A stretch of DNA of 6,042 nt, taken from contig DBVJ01000059.1 of the NCBI GenBank assembly GCA_002308115.1, forward strand, positions 1 to 6,042. The letters are read 5' to 3'. Each line of letters starts with the position of its first letter. Position 1 is the first letter of the stretch. The DNA comes from Lachnospiraceae bacterium UBA1267. GTDB taxonomy: Bacteria; Bacillota; Clostridia; Lachnospirales; Lachnospiraceae. The notes beneath the pieces were generated by a model. It saw only the letters and a list, made by a program, of their open reading frames with translations. It had not been told where the DNA came from and made no database searches. A program made the position numbers and the translations under genes. Positions 1 through 5,871 of the stretch are shown here, piece by piece.

Positions 1-659
1 ATGCCTCCGGTCGGGAAATCCGGTCCGGGCATCTTCTCCATCAGCTCTTCCGTCGTACAGTCCGGATGCTCCATGTAAAGCTCCATCGCATCAATGACTT
101 CCGCCAGATTGTGCGTGGGCGTGGAGGTGGTCATGCCGACGGCGATGCCTTCCGAGCCGTTCACAAGGAAATTCGGAACCCGTACGGGCAGCACCGCGGG
201 TTCGGTATCTGTCTCGTCATAATTCGGCACGAAGTCCACGACGTTTTTGTCGAGATCCTTCAGATAGACTTCCTGCGTGAACTTCTTGAGGCGGGCTTCC
301 GTATAACGCATGGCGGCGGCGCCGTCGCCTTCGATGGAACCGAAATTGCCGTGGCCGTCGATGAGCGCCATGCCCTTTTTGAAGTCCTGCGACATGACGA
401 CAAGCGCGTCGTAGATCGAAGAATCACCGTGGGGATGATATTTACCCATGGCGTCACCGACGATACGCGCGGATTTCTTATGAGGTTTGTCCGAGTTGAG
501 ACCGAGCTGGTTCATGGCGTACAGGACACGCCGCTGGACCGGCTTCAGACCGTCCCGGATGTCCGGCACGGCACGGGCGGTGATGACGGACATCGAATAA
601 TTGATGTACGACGACCGCATCTCGTCGGAATATTCAGCTTCCAGAATGGTTTCAGGCAT
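1..659 (-). CDS. parC: Type IIA DNA topoisomerase subunit A (ParC/GyrA family), N-terminal part, runs off window
   Basis: This is the DNA breakage-reunion subunit of a gyrase/topoisomerase IV heterotetramer, which cuts both strands through a tyrosyl-DNA bond and passes another duplex through. I translated 219 codons from ATG at 659. Visible landmarks are DGLKPVQRR (about 36-44), the winged-helix [13 protein letters not shown] (72-84), [20 protein letters not shown] (102-121) with catalytic Arg118-Tyr119, and [13 protein letters not shown] further on. The start is set by AAGGAAG at 667-673, 7 nt from the ATG. It follows the subunit B gene after 26 nt, so the two are co-transcribed and made together. 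Ser80 and Asp84 sit where E. coli GyrA has Ser83 and Asp87, which is the quinolone-susceptible state. The wording ([33 protein letters not shown]) reminds me of the second, ParC-like paralogue of Clostridia rather than the oriC-linked GyrA. The C-terminal domain that would help decide is outside the window, so parC versus gyrA is not settled. Confidence 0.93.
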   Translation of the reverse strand, partial: MPETILEAEYSDEMRSSYINYSMSVITARAVPDIRDGLKPVQRRVLYAMNQLGLNSDKPHKKSARIVGDAMGKYHPHGDSSIYDALVVMSQDFKKGMALIDGHGNFGSIEGDGAAAMRYTEARLKKFTQEVYLKDLDKNVVDFVPNYDETDTEPAVLPVRVPNFLVNGSEGIAVGMTTSTPTHNLAEVIDAMELYMEHPDCTTEELMEKMPGPDFPTGG

Positions 660-666
660 AAGTTTT

Positions 667-673
667 CTTCCTT
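667..673 (-). promoter_or_regulatory. Ribosome binding site of the subunit A gene
   Basis: AAGGAAG on the minus strand lies 7 nt before the ATG at 659, inside the 26-nt gap between the two topoisomerase genes. It fixes the start of subunit A and shows that this subunit has its own initiation signal rather than relying on coupling. Confidence 0.75.
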
Positions 674-685
674 GTATGTTGAGGC

Positions 686-2611
686 TCAGATATCGAGCAT
701 GGCTTCGTTTGCGTGGTTATGGATGAATTCGCGTCTCGGTTCGACGTCTGAACTCATGAGAAGCGTGGTGACCCGGTCGGCCATCATCGCGTCGTCGATT
801 GTCACGCGTTTCATCATGCGGCGCTCCGGATCCAGTGTCGTCTCCCAGAGCTGGGAGGCATCCATCTCGCCCAGGCCTTTGTAGCGCTGCAGCGTGAAGT
901 TCTTGTGCGTCTTCCGGTATTTGGCGAGGGCGTCGTCATTATAAATGTACTCTTCCTGCCCTCTGCCCTGCGGGACTGCTTTGTAAAGCGGCGGCATGGC
1001 GATATAGACGTGTCCCTCCGTGATCAGTTCCGGCATGAAACGATAGAAGAAAGTCAGAAGAAGCGTGCTGATGTGCTCGCCGTCCACGTCCGCGTCAGCC
1101 ATGATGACGATCTTGTCGTAACGGAGTTTCGAAATGTCGAAGTCATTGCCGTAGCCCTCTGAAAAGCCGCAGCCGAAGGCCATGACCATCGTCTTGATCT
1201 CTTCATTGGCCAGAACCTTGTCGATGGAGGCTTTTTCCACGTTCAGGATCTTGCCGCGGATGGGCATGATGGCCTGATATTTACGGTCTCTGGCCGTTTT
1301 GGCGGAACCGCCGGCGGAATCACCCTCGACGATGAAGATCTCGCATTTCTTGGCGTCGCGGCTCTCGCAGTTGGCGAGTTTCCCGTTCGAATCAAAGGAG
1401 AATTTCTTCTTTGTGATGAGGTTCTGCTTGGCCTTCTCTTCCGCTTTACGGATCTTGGCAGACTTTTCCGCGCACGAAATGCAGGTTTTCAGCGTCTCCA
1501 GATTCCGGTCGAAATAGAGTTCCAGCTGTTCGCCGACGACCGCCTGGACCGCTTTCTGCGCGTCCATGGAGCCCAGTTTGGTCTTGGTCTGGCCTTCAAA
1601 CATCGGATTCGGATGCTTCAGCACCACCACGGCAGTCATGCCGCAGCGTGTGTCCGTTCCGGTGAACTTGTTCGGATCCTTCAGGATGCCCAGATCCTTG
1701 GCATAGGTGTTGATGGTCTGGGTATAGCGTGATTTGAAGCCGGCGATATGCGTGCCGCCCTCCGAGTTGAAAATGTTATTGCAGAAGCCGTAGACCTGTT
1801 CCTCAAAGGTATCCACGAACTGGAAAGCCACTTCGCACTCGATGTTGTCCGAGGTGCCTTTGAAATTGATGATGGGCGTCAGAGCAGGCTTTCCTTTGTT
1901 GAGGTCGTTGATATAGGCTCTGAGTCCGTCCGGCTCGTGATAAGTGACGGTTTCGACGGCGCCTTTTTTATGACTTCTGAAGACGAGCGTCAGACCCTGA
2001 TTGAGATAAGCCGTCTCATGCAGACGGTCTTTCAGCCGGTCCAGATTATACTTGGCATCGCCGAAAACGTCCGGATCCGGCTTGAAGGTAATGGTCGTGC
2101 CGGTGCCGCGCGCTTTGCCGATGACTGGGAGCAGTCCGTCTTCCAGTTCGACCGTCGGAACGCCCCGTTCATAGGCGTCGTAATAGATCTTGCCGTTCCT
2201 TAGGATCTTGATCTCAAAATACTCCGCAAGCGCATTGACGACGGAAGAACCGACGCCGTGAAGGCCGCCGGAGGTCTTGTAGGTCTTGTCGTCGAATTTA
2301 CCGCCGGCGTGCAGTGTCGTCAGGATGACACGCTCCGCGGAAACGCCTTTTTCATGCATGTCGACCGGGATGCCGCGTCCGTTATCCGTGACGATCACGG
2401 AATCATCATCTTCCACAGTCACTTCGATCTTGGAACAGAAACCGGCCAGGTATTCATCGACCGCATTGTCCACGATCTCAAATACCAGATGATTCATGCC
2501 AGAGGATCCGGTCGATCCGATGTACATGCCGGGCAGCTTTCTGACGGCTTCCAGGCCTTCCAGCACCTTGATCGAATCAGCACCGTAGGTATTATCAAGC
2601 TTATTTGCCAC
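686..2611 (-). CDS. parE: Type IIA DNA topoisomerase subunit B (ParE/GyrB family)
   Basis: This is the ATPase subunit of a gyrase/topoisomerase IV; it dimerises on ATP binding and drives strand passage by the adjacent subunit A. The 641-residue product has the full order of domains. The GHKL ATPase has Glu45 and Asn49 in EIVDNAVDE, Asp76 with GRGIP at 78-82, and GGLHGVG at 115-121. The transducer has the QTK loop with Lys343. The TOPRIM domain has EGDSAGG from Glu429, [12 protein letters not shown] at 450-461 and DADVDG at 506-511. The tail has YKGLGEM and ends EPRREFI...LDI. The length matches Gram-positive GyrB/ParE and lacks the extra domain of E. coli GyrB. GTG at 2611 is chosen because AAGGAG lies 5 nt upstream; the frame stays open to 2692, but that stretch is the leader. 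The LDI end is GyrB-like, whereas the position beside smpB rather than recF and the ParC-like partner favour ParE; the symbol is provisional. Confidence 0.95.
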   Translation of the reverse strand: MANKLDNTYGADSIKVLEGLEAVRKLPGMYIGSTGSSGMNHLVFEIVDNAVDEYLAGFCSKIEVTVEDDDSVIVTDNGRGIPVDMHEKGVSAERVILTTLHAGGKFDDKTYKTSGGLHGVGSSVVNALAEYFEIKILRNGKIYYDAYERGVPTVELEDGLLPVIGKARGTGTTITFKPDPDVFGDAKYNLDRLKDRLHETAYLNQGLTLVFRSHKKGAVETVTYHEPDGLRAYINDLNKGKPALTPIINFKGTSDNIECEVAFQFVDTFEEQVYGFCNNIFNSEGGTHIAGFKSRYTQTINTYAKDLGILKDPNKFTGTDTRCGMTAVVVLKHPNPMFEGQTKTKLGSMDAQKAVQAVVGEQLELYFDRNLETLKTCISCAEKSAKIRKAEEKAKQNLITKKKFSFDSNGKLANCESRDAKKCEIFIVEGDSAGGSAKTARDRKYQAIMPIRGKILNVEKASIDKVLANEEIKTMVMAFGCGFSEGYGNDFDISKLRYDKIVIMADADVDGEHISTLLLTFFYRFMPELITEGHVYIAMPPLYKAVPQGRGQEEYIYNDDALAKYRKTHKNFTLQRYKGLGEMDASQLWETTLDPERRMMKRVTIDDAMMADRVTTLLMSSDVEPRREFIHNHANEAMLDI

Positions 2612-2616
2612 GTTTA

Positions 2617-2622
2617 CTCCTT
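2617..2622 (-). promoter_or_regulatory. Ribosome binding site deciding the GTG start of the subunit B gene
   Basis: AAGGAG on the minus strand is followed by TAAAC and then GTG at 2611. No comparable site precedes the in-frame upstream start at 2692, which falls at the promoter/leader boundary. The site therefore supports a GTG start and a 641-residue protein. Confidence 0.8.
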
Positions 2623-2635
2623 CAAAATGTGTCCG

Positions 2636-2668
2636 GGCGCAAAAGCGCCTCTTCCACAACATATTGTG
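2636..2668 (-). promoter_or_regulatory. Leader of the topoisomerase operon with two short inverted repeats
   Basis: The untranslated leader holds two perfect small inverted repeats. The first, on the minus strand, is CACAA-TATG-TTGTG (2655-2668), about 9-22 nt after the predicted transcription start. The second is GGCGC-TTTT-GCGCC (2636-2649), ending 13 nt before the AAGGAG. Neither is followed by a U-run, so they are not terminators. They could be mRNA 5' hairpins, and the first could equally be an operator. No function can be assigned from sequence alone. Confidence 0.4.
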
Positions 2669-2682
2669 CCATAATCCATCAT

Positions 2683-2711
2683 AAAATAGCACATCTTCCG
2701 TTTTATTTCAA
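2683..2711 (-). promoter_or_regulatory. Sigma-A-type promoter of the topoisomerase operon
   Basis: On the minus strand TTGAAA (2706-2711) and TATTTT (2683-2688) are separated by exactly 17 nt, a near-consensus vegetative promoter. Transcription would start near 2676, leaving a leader of about 65 nt before the GTG at 2611. The promoter lies just after the smpB terminator, so the topoisomerase pair forms its own unit. Confidence 0.75.
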
Positions 2712-2754
2712 GTCATGCAAGCTTTGGATGTCAGCGGAACAAAGACCGCCGCGC

Positions 2755-2792
2755 AAAAGAAAAAGACCGCAGCGCCTTCAGCGCATACGGCC
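2755..2792 (-). terminator. Rho-independent terminator of smpB, overlapping its stop codon
   Basis: On the minus strand GGCCG-TA-(T)-GCGC, loop TGAAG, GCGC-TG-CGGTC gives an 11-bp stem with one bulged T and G-U pairs, followed directly by TTTTTTCTTTT (the first T closes no pair). The 5' arm lies in the last smpB codons and the TGA stop sits at the arm/loop boundary. On the plus strand the same hairpin is followed by TTTTTCTT, so it could act in both directions, although I see no plus-strand gene to terminate. Confidence 0.85.
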
Positions 2793-3242
2793 TTTTTCTT
2801 CACGTTCGTTGTCCCGGTCCGAAGCTTTCTGTTTGAGAGATTCTCGCTTGTCATAGAGTTTTTTGCCCCGGGCAAGTGCGATCTCCACTTTCACACGTCC
2901 CTTCAGGAAGTAAACCTCCAGAGGCACCAGCGCAAGCCCTTTCTCCTGTGTCTTCGCATCCAGCTTCTGGATCTGCTTCTTGTGCATCAGGAGTTTTCGG
3001 ATCCGAAGAGGATCTTTGTTAAAGATATTGCCCTTCTCATAAGGCGCGATGTGCATGCCGTAAATGAACACCTCGCCGTTTTTGACGCGCACGAAAGATT
3101 CCTTCAGAGAACAGCCGTTGACTCTGAGGGATTTGACTTCCGTTCCGGACAGAACGATGCCGCATTCGAAGGTCTCGTCAATGAAATAATCATGCCAGGC
3201 CTTTTTATTCGGCGCGATCAGTTTTTTACCGGTTTCTTTCAT
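2778..3242 (-). CDS. smpB: SsrA-binding protein SmpB
   Basis: SmpB binds tmRNA (SsrA) and carries it into stalled ribosomes for trans-translation, which frees the ribosome and tags the unfinished protein for degradation. The 154 residues match the family length. Landmarks are [15 protein letters not shown] near the N-terminus, GTEVKSLR at 33-40, the [10 protein letters not shown] stretch, [15 protein letters not shown], and GKKLYDKR at 126-133. A charged tail rich in Lys, Arg and Glu follows; in the family it inserts into the mRNA channel. The ATG at 3242 fits the family N-terminus. Unlike its neighbours it has no convincing Shine-Dalgarno sequence: the 20 nt before the ATG contain only a GAGAC at poor spacing. 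It lies 82 nt after secG, with a strong hairpin between, and is closed by its own terminator. No ssrA gene is in the window, and rnr, often found between secG and smpB, is absent here. Confidence 0.97.
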   Translation of the reverse strand: MKETGKKLIAPNKKAWHDYFIDETFECGIVLSGTEVKSLRVNGCSLKESFVRVKNGEVFIYGMHIAPYEKGNIFNKDPLRIRKLLMHKKQIQKLDAKTQEKGLALVPLEVYFLKGRVKVEIALARGKKLYDKRESLKQKASDRDNEREEKGRMR

Positions 3243-3268
3243 AAAACAAATGTCTCGTATATATGTTT

Positions 3269-3299
3269 GTACCGCGCGTACAGTGAAGCCGCGCGGTAC
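3269..3299 (-). repeat. Perfect 10-bp inverted repeat (hairpin) between secG and smpB
   Basis: GTACCGCGCG (3269-3278) and CGCGCGGTAC (3290-3299) are exact reverse complements around an 11-nt loop. The RNA hairpin would be very stable and sits 27 nt before the smpB ATG. On the minus strand it is followed by AAACATATATACG, not a U-run, and the plus-strand side has no U-run either. It is therefore not a standard terminator. An mRNA-stability, processing or translation-control element for smpB is possible but is inference. Confidence 0.6.
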
Positions 3300-3324
3300 T
3301 CAGTATCCTATCGGGTCCGGAACG

Positions 3325-3570
3325 TTATTTGCCCCAGAAGCCAAAAGTCAGAATGAAAGCGATGACGACGAATCCGATCGCGGCAATTCTGGAAAGCTTC
3401 TCAAGGATGCCTTCGCGGGAATGCGCTTTGTTCTTCTCCCAATAGGTATCCGCCATACCGCCAATCGTGCCAAGACCTGCGGACTTGCCTTCCTGCAGAA
3501 TGACCAGGATGATGAGCGCAAGCGCCATGAGACCGAAAAGCGAGGTCAGGATATATTTCACAACTGTCAT
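3325..3570 (-). CDS. secG: Protein-export membrane protein SecG
   Basis: SecG is the small non-essential subunit of the SecYEG translocon in the cytoplasmic membrane, where it assists SecA-driven export. The 81-residue product has the family shape. TM helix 1 is at about 3-25 and ends in LVILQEG. The conserved loop KSAGLGTIGG at 29-38 follows, then a polar segment DTYWEKNKAHSREG, and TM helix 2 at about 62-79, ending FGFWGK. ATG at 3570 is chosen because AAGGAG lies 7 nt upstream. The frame stays open to 3675, but that extension reads through the tRNA gene and is not protein. It begins 27 nt after tRNA-Leu with no room for its own promoter, so it probably shares the tRNA transcript; smpB follows after 82 nt. 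Confidence 0.96.
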   Translation of the reverse strand: MTVVKYILTSLFGLMALALIILVILQEGKSAGLGTIGGMADTYWEKNKAHSREGILEKLSRIAAIGFVVIAFILTFGFWGK

Positions 3571-3577
3571 TTTCTTG

Positions 3578-3583
3578 CTCCTT
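3578..3583 (-). promoter_or_regulatory. Ribosome binding site of secG
   Basis: AAGGAG on the minus strand lies 7 nt before the ATG at 3570 and rejects the longer reading frame that starts at 3675 inside the tRNA gene. After removal of the tRNA at position 3598 the message would keep about 27 nt of leader, enough to retain this site. Confidence 0.8.
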
Positions 3584-3597
3584 CTATCAATAGGATA

Positions 3598-3681
3598 TGC
3601 CGGTGGCGGGACTTGAACCCGCACGCAGTTGCCTGCAGCAGATTTTGAGTCTGTCTCGTCTGCCGATTCCGACACACCGGC
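3598..3681 (-). tRNA. tRNA-Leu (anticodon CAA)
   Basis: An 84-nt class II tRNA that reads the UUG leucine codon. On the minus strand the acceptor arms GCCGGTG and CACCGGC pair fully. The D stem is TCG/CGA with the loop GAATCGGCAGA, and the anticodon loop is CTCAAAA with CAA at 34-36. A long variable arm GCAG-GCAA-CTGC marks it as Leu-type, and the T arm is GCGGG-TTCAAGT-CCCGC. The discriminator is A, as expected for leucine tRNAs. The outermost anticodon-stem pair is an A-C mismatch. CCA is not encoded (the next bases are TATCC), so it must be added after 3' processing. The gene has its own promoter 19 nt upstream and is followed by secG after 27 nt with no terminator between. Confidence 0.96.
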
Positions 3682-3699
3682 TGAATGCCGTACCGAAGA

Positions 3700-3728
3700 A
3701 CATTAGCATAAATCAAATCGTTTTGCAA
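3700..3728 (-). promoter_or_regulatory. Sigma-A-type promoter of tRNA-Leu and probably secG
   Basis: On the minus strand TTGCAA (3723-3728) is followed after 17 nt by TAATGT (3700-3705). A TG dinucleotide one base before the -10 box makes it an extended -10 promoter. Transcription would start near 3693, about 12 nt before the tRNA 5' end, typical of a stable RNA gene. It lies just after the recU stop codon. I see no terminator between recU and this promoter, so read-through from upstream may add to transcription. Confidence 0.75.
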
Positions 3729-3746
3729 GGATTTTTTACGCGTCGT

Positions 3747-4280
3747 TTACGGCCTGCTTTCCAGGTCTTTCCGGAGTGCGTCCAGGTACCAGATATAGAG
3801 CCCGTTCCGGATCTGAAGCTCGTATCCGGTATCCAGTTCTTCGATGCGGAAACTCTTCCGTCCGCCTTTCTGCATCCGCTCCCAAAAGACCATGAAATCT
3901 CTGAAAGGCAGGTAAAAAGCACGACCGTGTCTGACAAAATAGAGAAGCAGGAATGAAATGCCGTCCTGCTCTTCCATCTGCCGCATGAATTCGACCTGAT
4001 GCTCGTGAACGTTTCGAAGCGGAAACGCGTCCAGTTCGCATTCCTTGGCATCAAAACAGACCGGCACGCCCTGTACAGCGCCGATATAGTCCACGGTAGA
4101 CTGCTGGTCAAAATAGGCCAGCGTGATGTGACGCGTCGTATTGTCGAACTCCACCGGCGTGATCGGGGTAGGGATCTTCTGGATCAAGGCCAGCCGGGTC
4201 TTCCGGTATTCCTCGTTCGTATAATTGATCATTTCCTCCAGAGCGGAGCCGGAAAGCCCTCTGGACGCCCATTTGGTCAT
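3747..4280 (-). CDS. recU: Holliday junction resolvase RecU
   Basis: RecU is the Mg-dependent nuclease that cleaves four-way junctions during recombination and repair in Bacillota, in the role RuvC has elsewhere, working with RuvAB. The product has 177 residues. It begins with SRGLSGSALEEMINYTNEEY and has the IPTPITPVEFD segment. The nuclease core is STVDYIG with Asp64, then CFDAKE with Asp77 and Lys79. FPLRNVHEHQ (86-95), the GISFLLLYF strand, FYLPF, FW and GGRKSF follow. By my alignment Asp64, Asp77 and Lys79 correspond to B. subtilis Asp88, Glu101 and Lys103, so one acidic residue is Asp rather than Glu. The disordered N-terminus of about 30 residues in the Bacillus protein is absent. AAGGAG lies 7 nt before the ATG, and the start overlaps the upstream stop as ATGA. 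In Bacillus recU is paired with a penicillin-binding protein gene; here it closes the alaS operon. Confidence 0.9.
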   Translation of the reverse strand: MTKWASRGLSGSALEEMINYTNEEYRKTRLALIQKIPTPITPVEFDNTTRHITLAYFDQQSTVDYIGAVQGVPVCFDAKECELDAFPLRNVHEHQVEFMRQMEEQDGISFLLLYFVRHGRAFYLPFRDFMVFWERMQKGGRKSFRIEELDTGYELQIRNGLYIWYLDALRKDLESRP

Positions 4281-5272
4281 GATTCATCTCCTTCCGGCCG
4301 TAAAGGCCACAACAATGGCGCAGGAACGGAAAACGCTTTTCCGCTGATTCCTTTCAGTTCGCATTCCGGGAACTCGACCCGGAAGCAGTAAAGACATTGG
4401 TACGAAAGGCTGAAACGGCGGTTTCTTACAGGATCTCCGTATTTGGGATCTCCAAGGACCGGATAGCCCAGCGCGCTCAGGTGGGCGCGGATCTGATGGC
4501 GCTTTCCGGTCACAAGATCGACTTTCAGAAGGGACAGATCTCTCACAGGATCATATACGAGCCGGACCCAGTCCGTTTCGATGGGCTGACTCCCCGGCAC
4601 TTCATCCTTGCTGACAATGCTGAGGTTTTCTCCGGAAGCCTTGCGGATCCAGCCGAAGGCCTGCATGGACTCCGGCGCTTCACCAGAGACGATCGTGTAA
4701 TAATACTTCCGAAGCGCACGGCTTCGGAATAGTTCGGACAACACCCTGAGGCCCCGGGCCGACATGCCTGCAGCCATGATGCCGCCGGTATTTCGGTCCA
4801 GCCGGTTCACGATCGAAGGCCGAAAACGGTCAACGGATTCAGACTTGCGCTTCGCATAGTGCGAAAGCACCCAGTCATTTGCGGAATAGTCATTCGCGGA
4901 GGATTTCTGGGACTTCAGCCCGAAAGGCTTCACGAACAGAAGCACGTCATCGTCTTCATAGAGCACGACGGGCAGTGCCGTGCCTTTTGGCGGCCTGGAT
5001 GCGGATACGGCCGTTTTCTGCGATGTGTCTACTGTCCCTTCCGTGTCGAAAGGCCCGCCCATTTTCCGGTAGGTCTCGTCTGAAAAATAGAATCGGATGA
5101 CGTCGCCTTCTTTGGTACGGTCGGAACCTTCCGCGCGCTTCTTGTTCAATGTGATGTTCTTCTCGCGAAGCATTCTGTACACAAAAGAATCCGGCGCCTC
5201 TCGAAGGAGCTTTCTAAGGACCTTGTCGAGGCGCTGTTCTGACAGATTCTCTGTGACAACGAATTCAATCAT
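4277..5272 (-). CDS. RluA-family pseudouridine synthase with S4 domain (RluC/RluD-like)
   Basis: The enzyme isomerises uridine to pseudouridine in structured RNA, most often 23S rRNA. The product has 331 residues. An S4 RNA-binding domain covers about 12-63 (RLDKVLRKLL...KNITLNKKRAEG...EGDVIRFYF), followed by a polar linker at about 69-98. The catalytic domain has the signature NRLDRNTGG with catalytic Asp159, and later TGKRHQIRAHLSALGYPVLG from about 255, the usual RluA motif. Two starts are possible. ATG at 5272 gives MIEFVVTENLSEQRLDKVL, which fits family N-termini. GTG at 5302 would add ten residues and overlap the upstream stop as GTGA, like the other junctions in this operon. Neither has a good ribosome binding site; I prefer 5272 on family fit. 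The exact target uridines cannot be told from sequence, so no symbol is given. The stop overlaps the recU start by 4 nt. Confidence 0.9.
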   Translation of the reverse strand: MIEFVVTENLSEQRLDKVLRKLLREAPDSFVYRMLREKNITLNKKRAEGSDRTKEGDVIRFYFSDETYRKMGGPFDTEGTVDTSQKTAVSASRPPKGTALPVVLYEDDDVLLFVKPFGLKSQKSSANDYSANDWVLSHYAKRKSESVDRFRPSIVNRLDRNTGGIMAAGMSARGLRVLSELFRSRALRKYYYTIVSGEAPESMQAFGWIRKASGENLSIVSKDEVPGSQPIETDWVRLVYDPVRDLSLLKVDLVTGKRHQIRAHLSALGYPVLGDPKYGDPVRNRRFSLSYQCLYCFRVEFPECELKGISGKAFSVPAPLLWPLRPEGDES

Positions 5273-5298
5273 GCATTCATCGTGTCCGGATGAGCGGA

Positions 5299-5871
5299 TC
5301 ACATGGAAATGGCAATGAGCGTGCCTTCCTCGCGAAGATACTTTTCATCACAGGTATCGCGGTCCAGCCGGTTAAGGCTCCGGATCTTATCCTGAAAAGC
5401 GTCCAGATCCGTGTAGATCCAAAGCTCTGCGTCGCACTCGTTCAGCCGGAGGAAGTTCCGGATATAAGGAACCGCGACATCGGTCTTCATCTTCGGATCA
5501 GGCGTATATGCGAAAATACCTTCACTCAGAATGACCGCATACCGGAGAAAGTAAGAACGCCCGTCCTTGTTCGCGATGACCAGTTCGGAATCCAGGATGC
5601 CCGGGTCCACAAGGGCCTTGACCTCCCGGTATTCCTCTTCGCTTCCGCATTTGAAAGGCAAAAGTGAAATAAAGTTCGTAAAGCAGATCGCGAAGGGGAT
5701 CGCAGTCAGAAGCGCGAAAAGAGTCATGAGGTTTACAGAGCGTCCGCTGGTAAAGTACCCGATGAGGTACATGCCGGCCACGCCAAGCGCAAGCACGATC
5801 GAAATCACAAGAAGAAGGATCTTCTTACGCCGGAGATATCCGTATTTCCCTTTTCTGAGCGTTCTGTTCAT
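5299..5871 (-). CDS. Uncharacterised membrane protein in the alaS operon
   Basis: I do not recognise a characterised family. The 190-residue product starts with a basic segment ([12 protein letters not shown]), then has two hydrophobic helices at about 18-40 and 46-71 separated by a short polar turn (TSGRS). A soluble domain of about 120 residues follows, rich in Asp and Glu. The positive-inside rule places both ends in the cytoplasm, as a helical hairpin. The soluble part shows alternating strands and helices but no motif I can name and no Cys/His metal cluster; I see no signal-peptide cleavage site. From memory, similar proteins beginning MNRTL-KGKYGY occur in Lachnospiraceae, but I cannot verify this. 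ATG at 5871 overlaps the alaS stop as ATGA and has GGAG 8 nt upstream, so it is coupled to alaS. Its stop lies 27 nt before the preferred start of the pseudouridine synthase. Full length and intact; role unknown. Confidence 0.85.
   Translation of the reverse strand: MNRTLRKGKYGYLRRKKILLLVISIVLALGVAGMYLIGYFTSGRSVNLMTLFALLTAIPFAICFTNFISLLPFKCGSEEEYREVKALVDPGILDSELVIANKDGRSYFLRYAVILSEGIFAYTPDPKMKTDVAVPYIRNFLRLNECDAELWIYTDLDAFQDKIRSLNRLDRDTCDEKYLREEGTLIAISM

Noticed and set aside
66..884. Long plus-strand open frame of 272 codons
   Set aside because: It is antisense to the topoisomerase genes, spans two conserved minus-strand coding regions, and shows no recognisable protein.
2612..2692. N-terminal extension of the topoisomerase subunit B to a start at 2692
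   Set aside because: The extra 27 residues have no family match, and the region holds the leader with its repeats and runs up to the -10 box; AAGGAG points to the GTG at 2611.
3269..3299. Reading the secG-smpB hairpin as a Rho-independent terminator
   Set aside because: No U-run follows the stem on either strand.
2715..3356. Plus-strand open frame of 213 codons across smpB
   Set aside because: It lies opposite smpB and the intergenic hairpin, and no family or ribosome binding site supports it.
3304..3597. TATCCTAT/ATAGGATA inverted 8-mers flanking secG
   Set aside because: Only 8 bp, far apart and with no repeats of larger size; consistent with chance, no insertion sequence between them.
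3571..3675. N-terminal extension of SecG to a start at 3675
   Set aside because: It reads through the tRNA-Leu gene; the family N-terminus and the AAGGAG both place the start at 3570.
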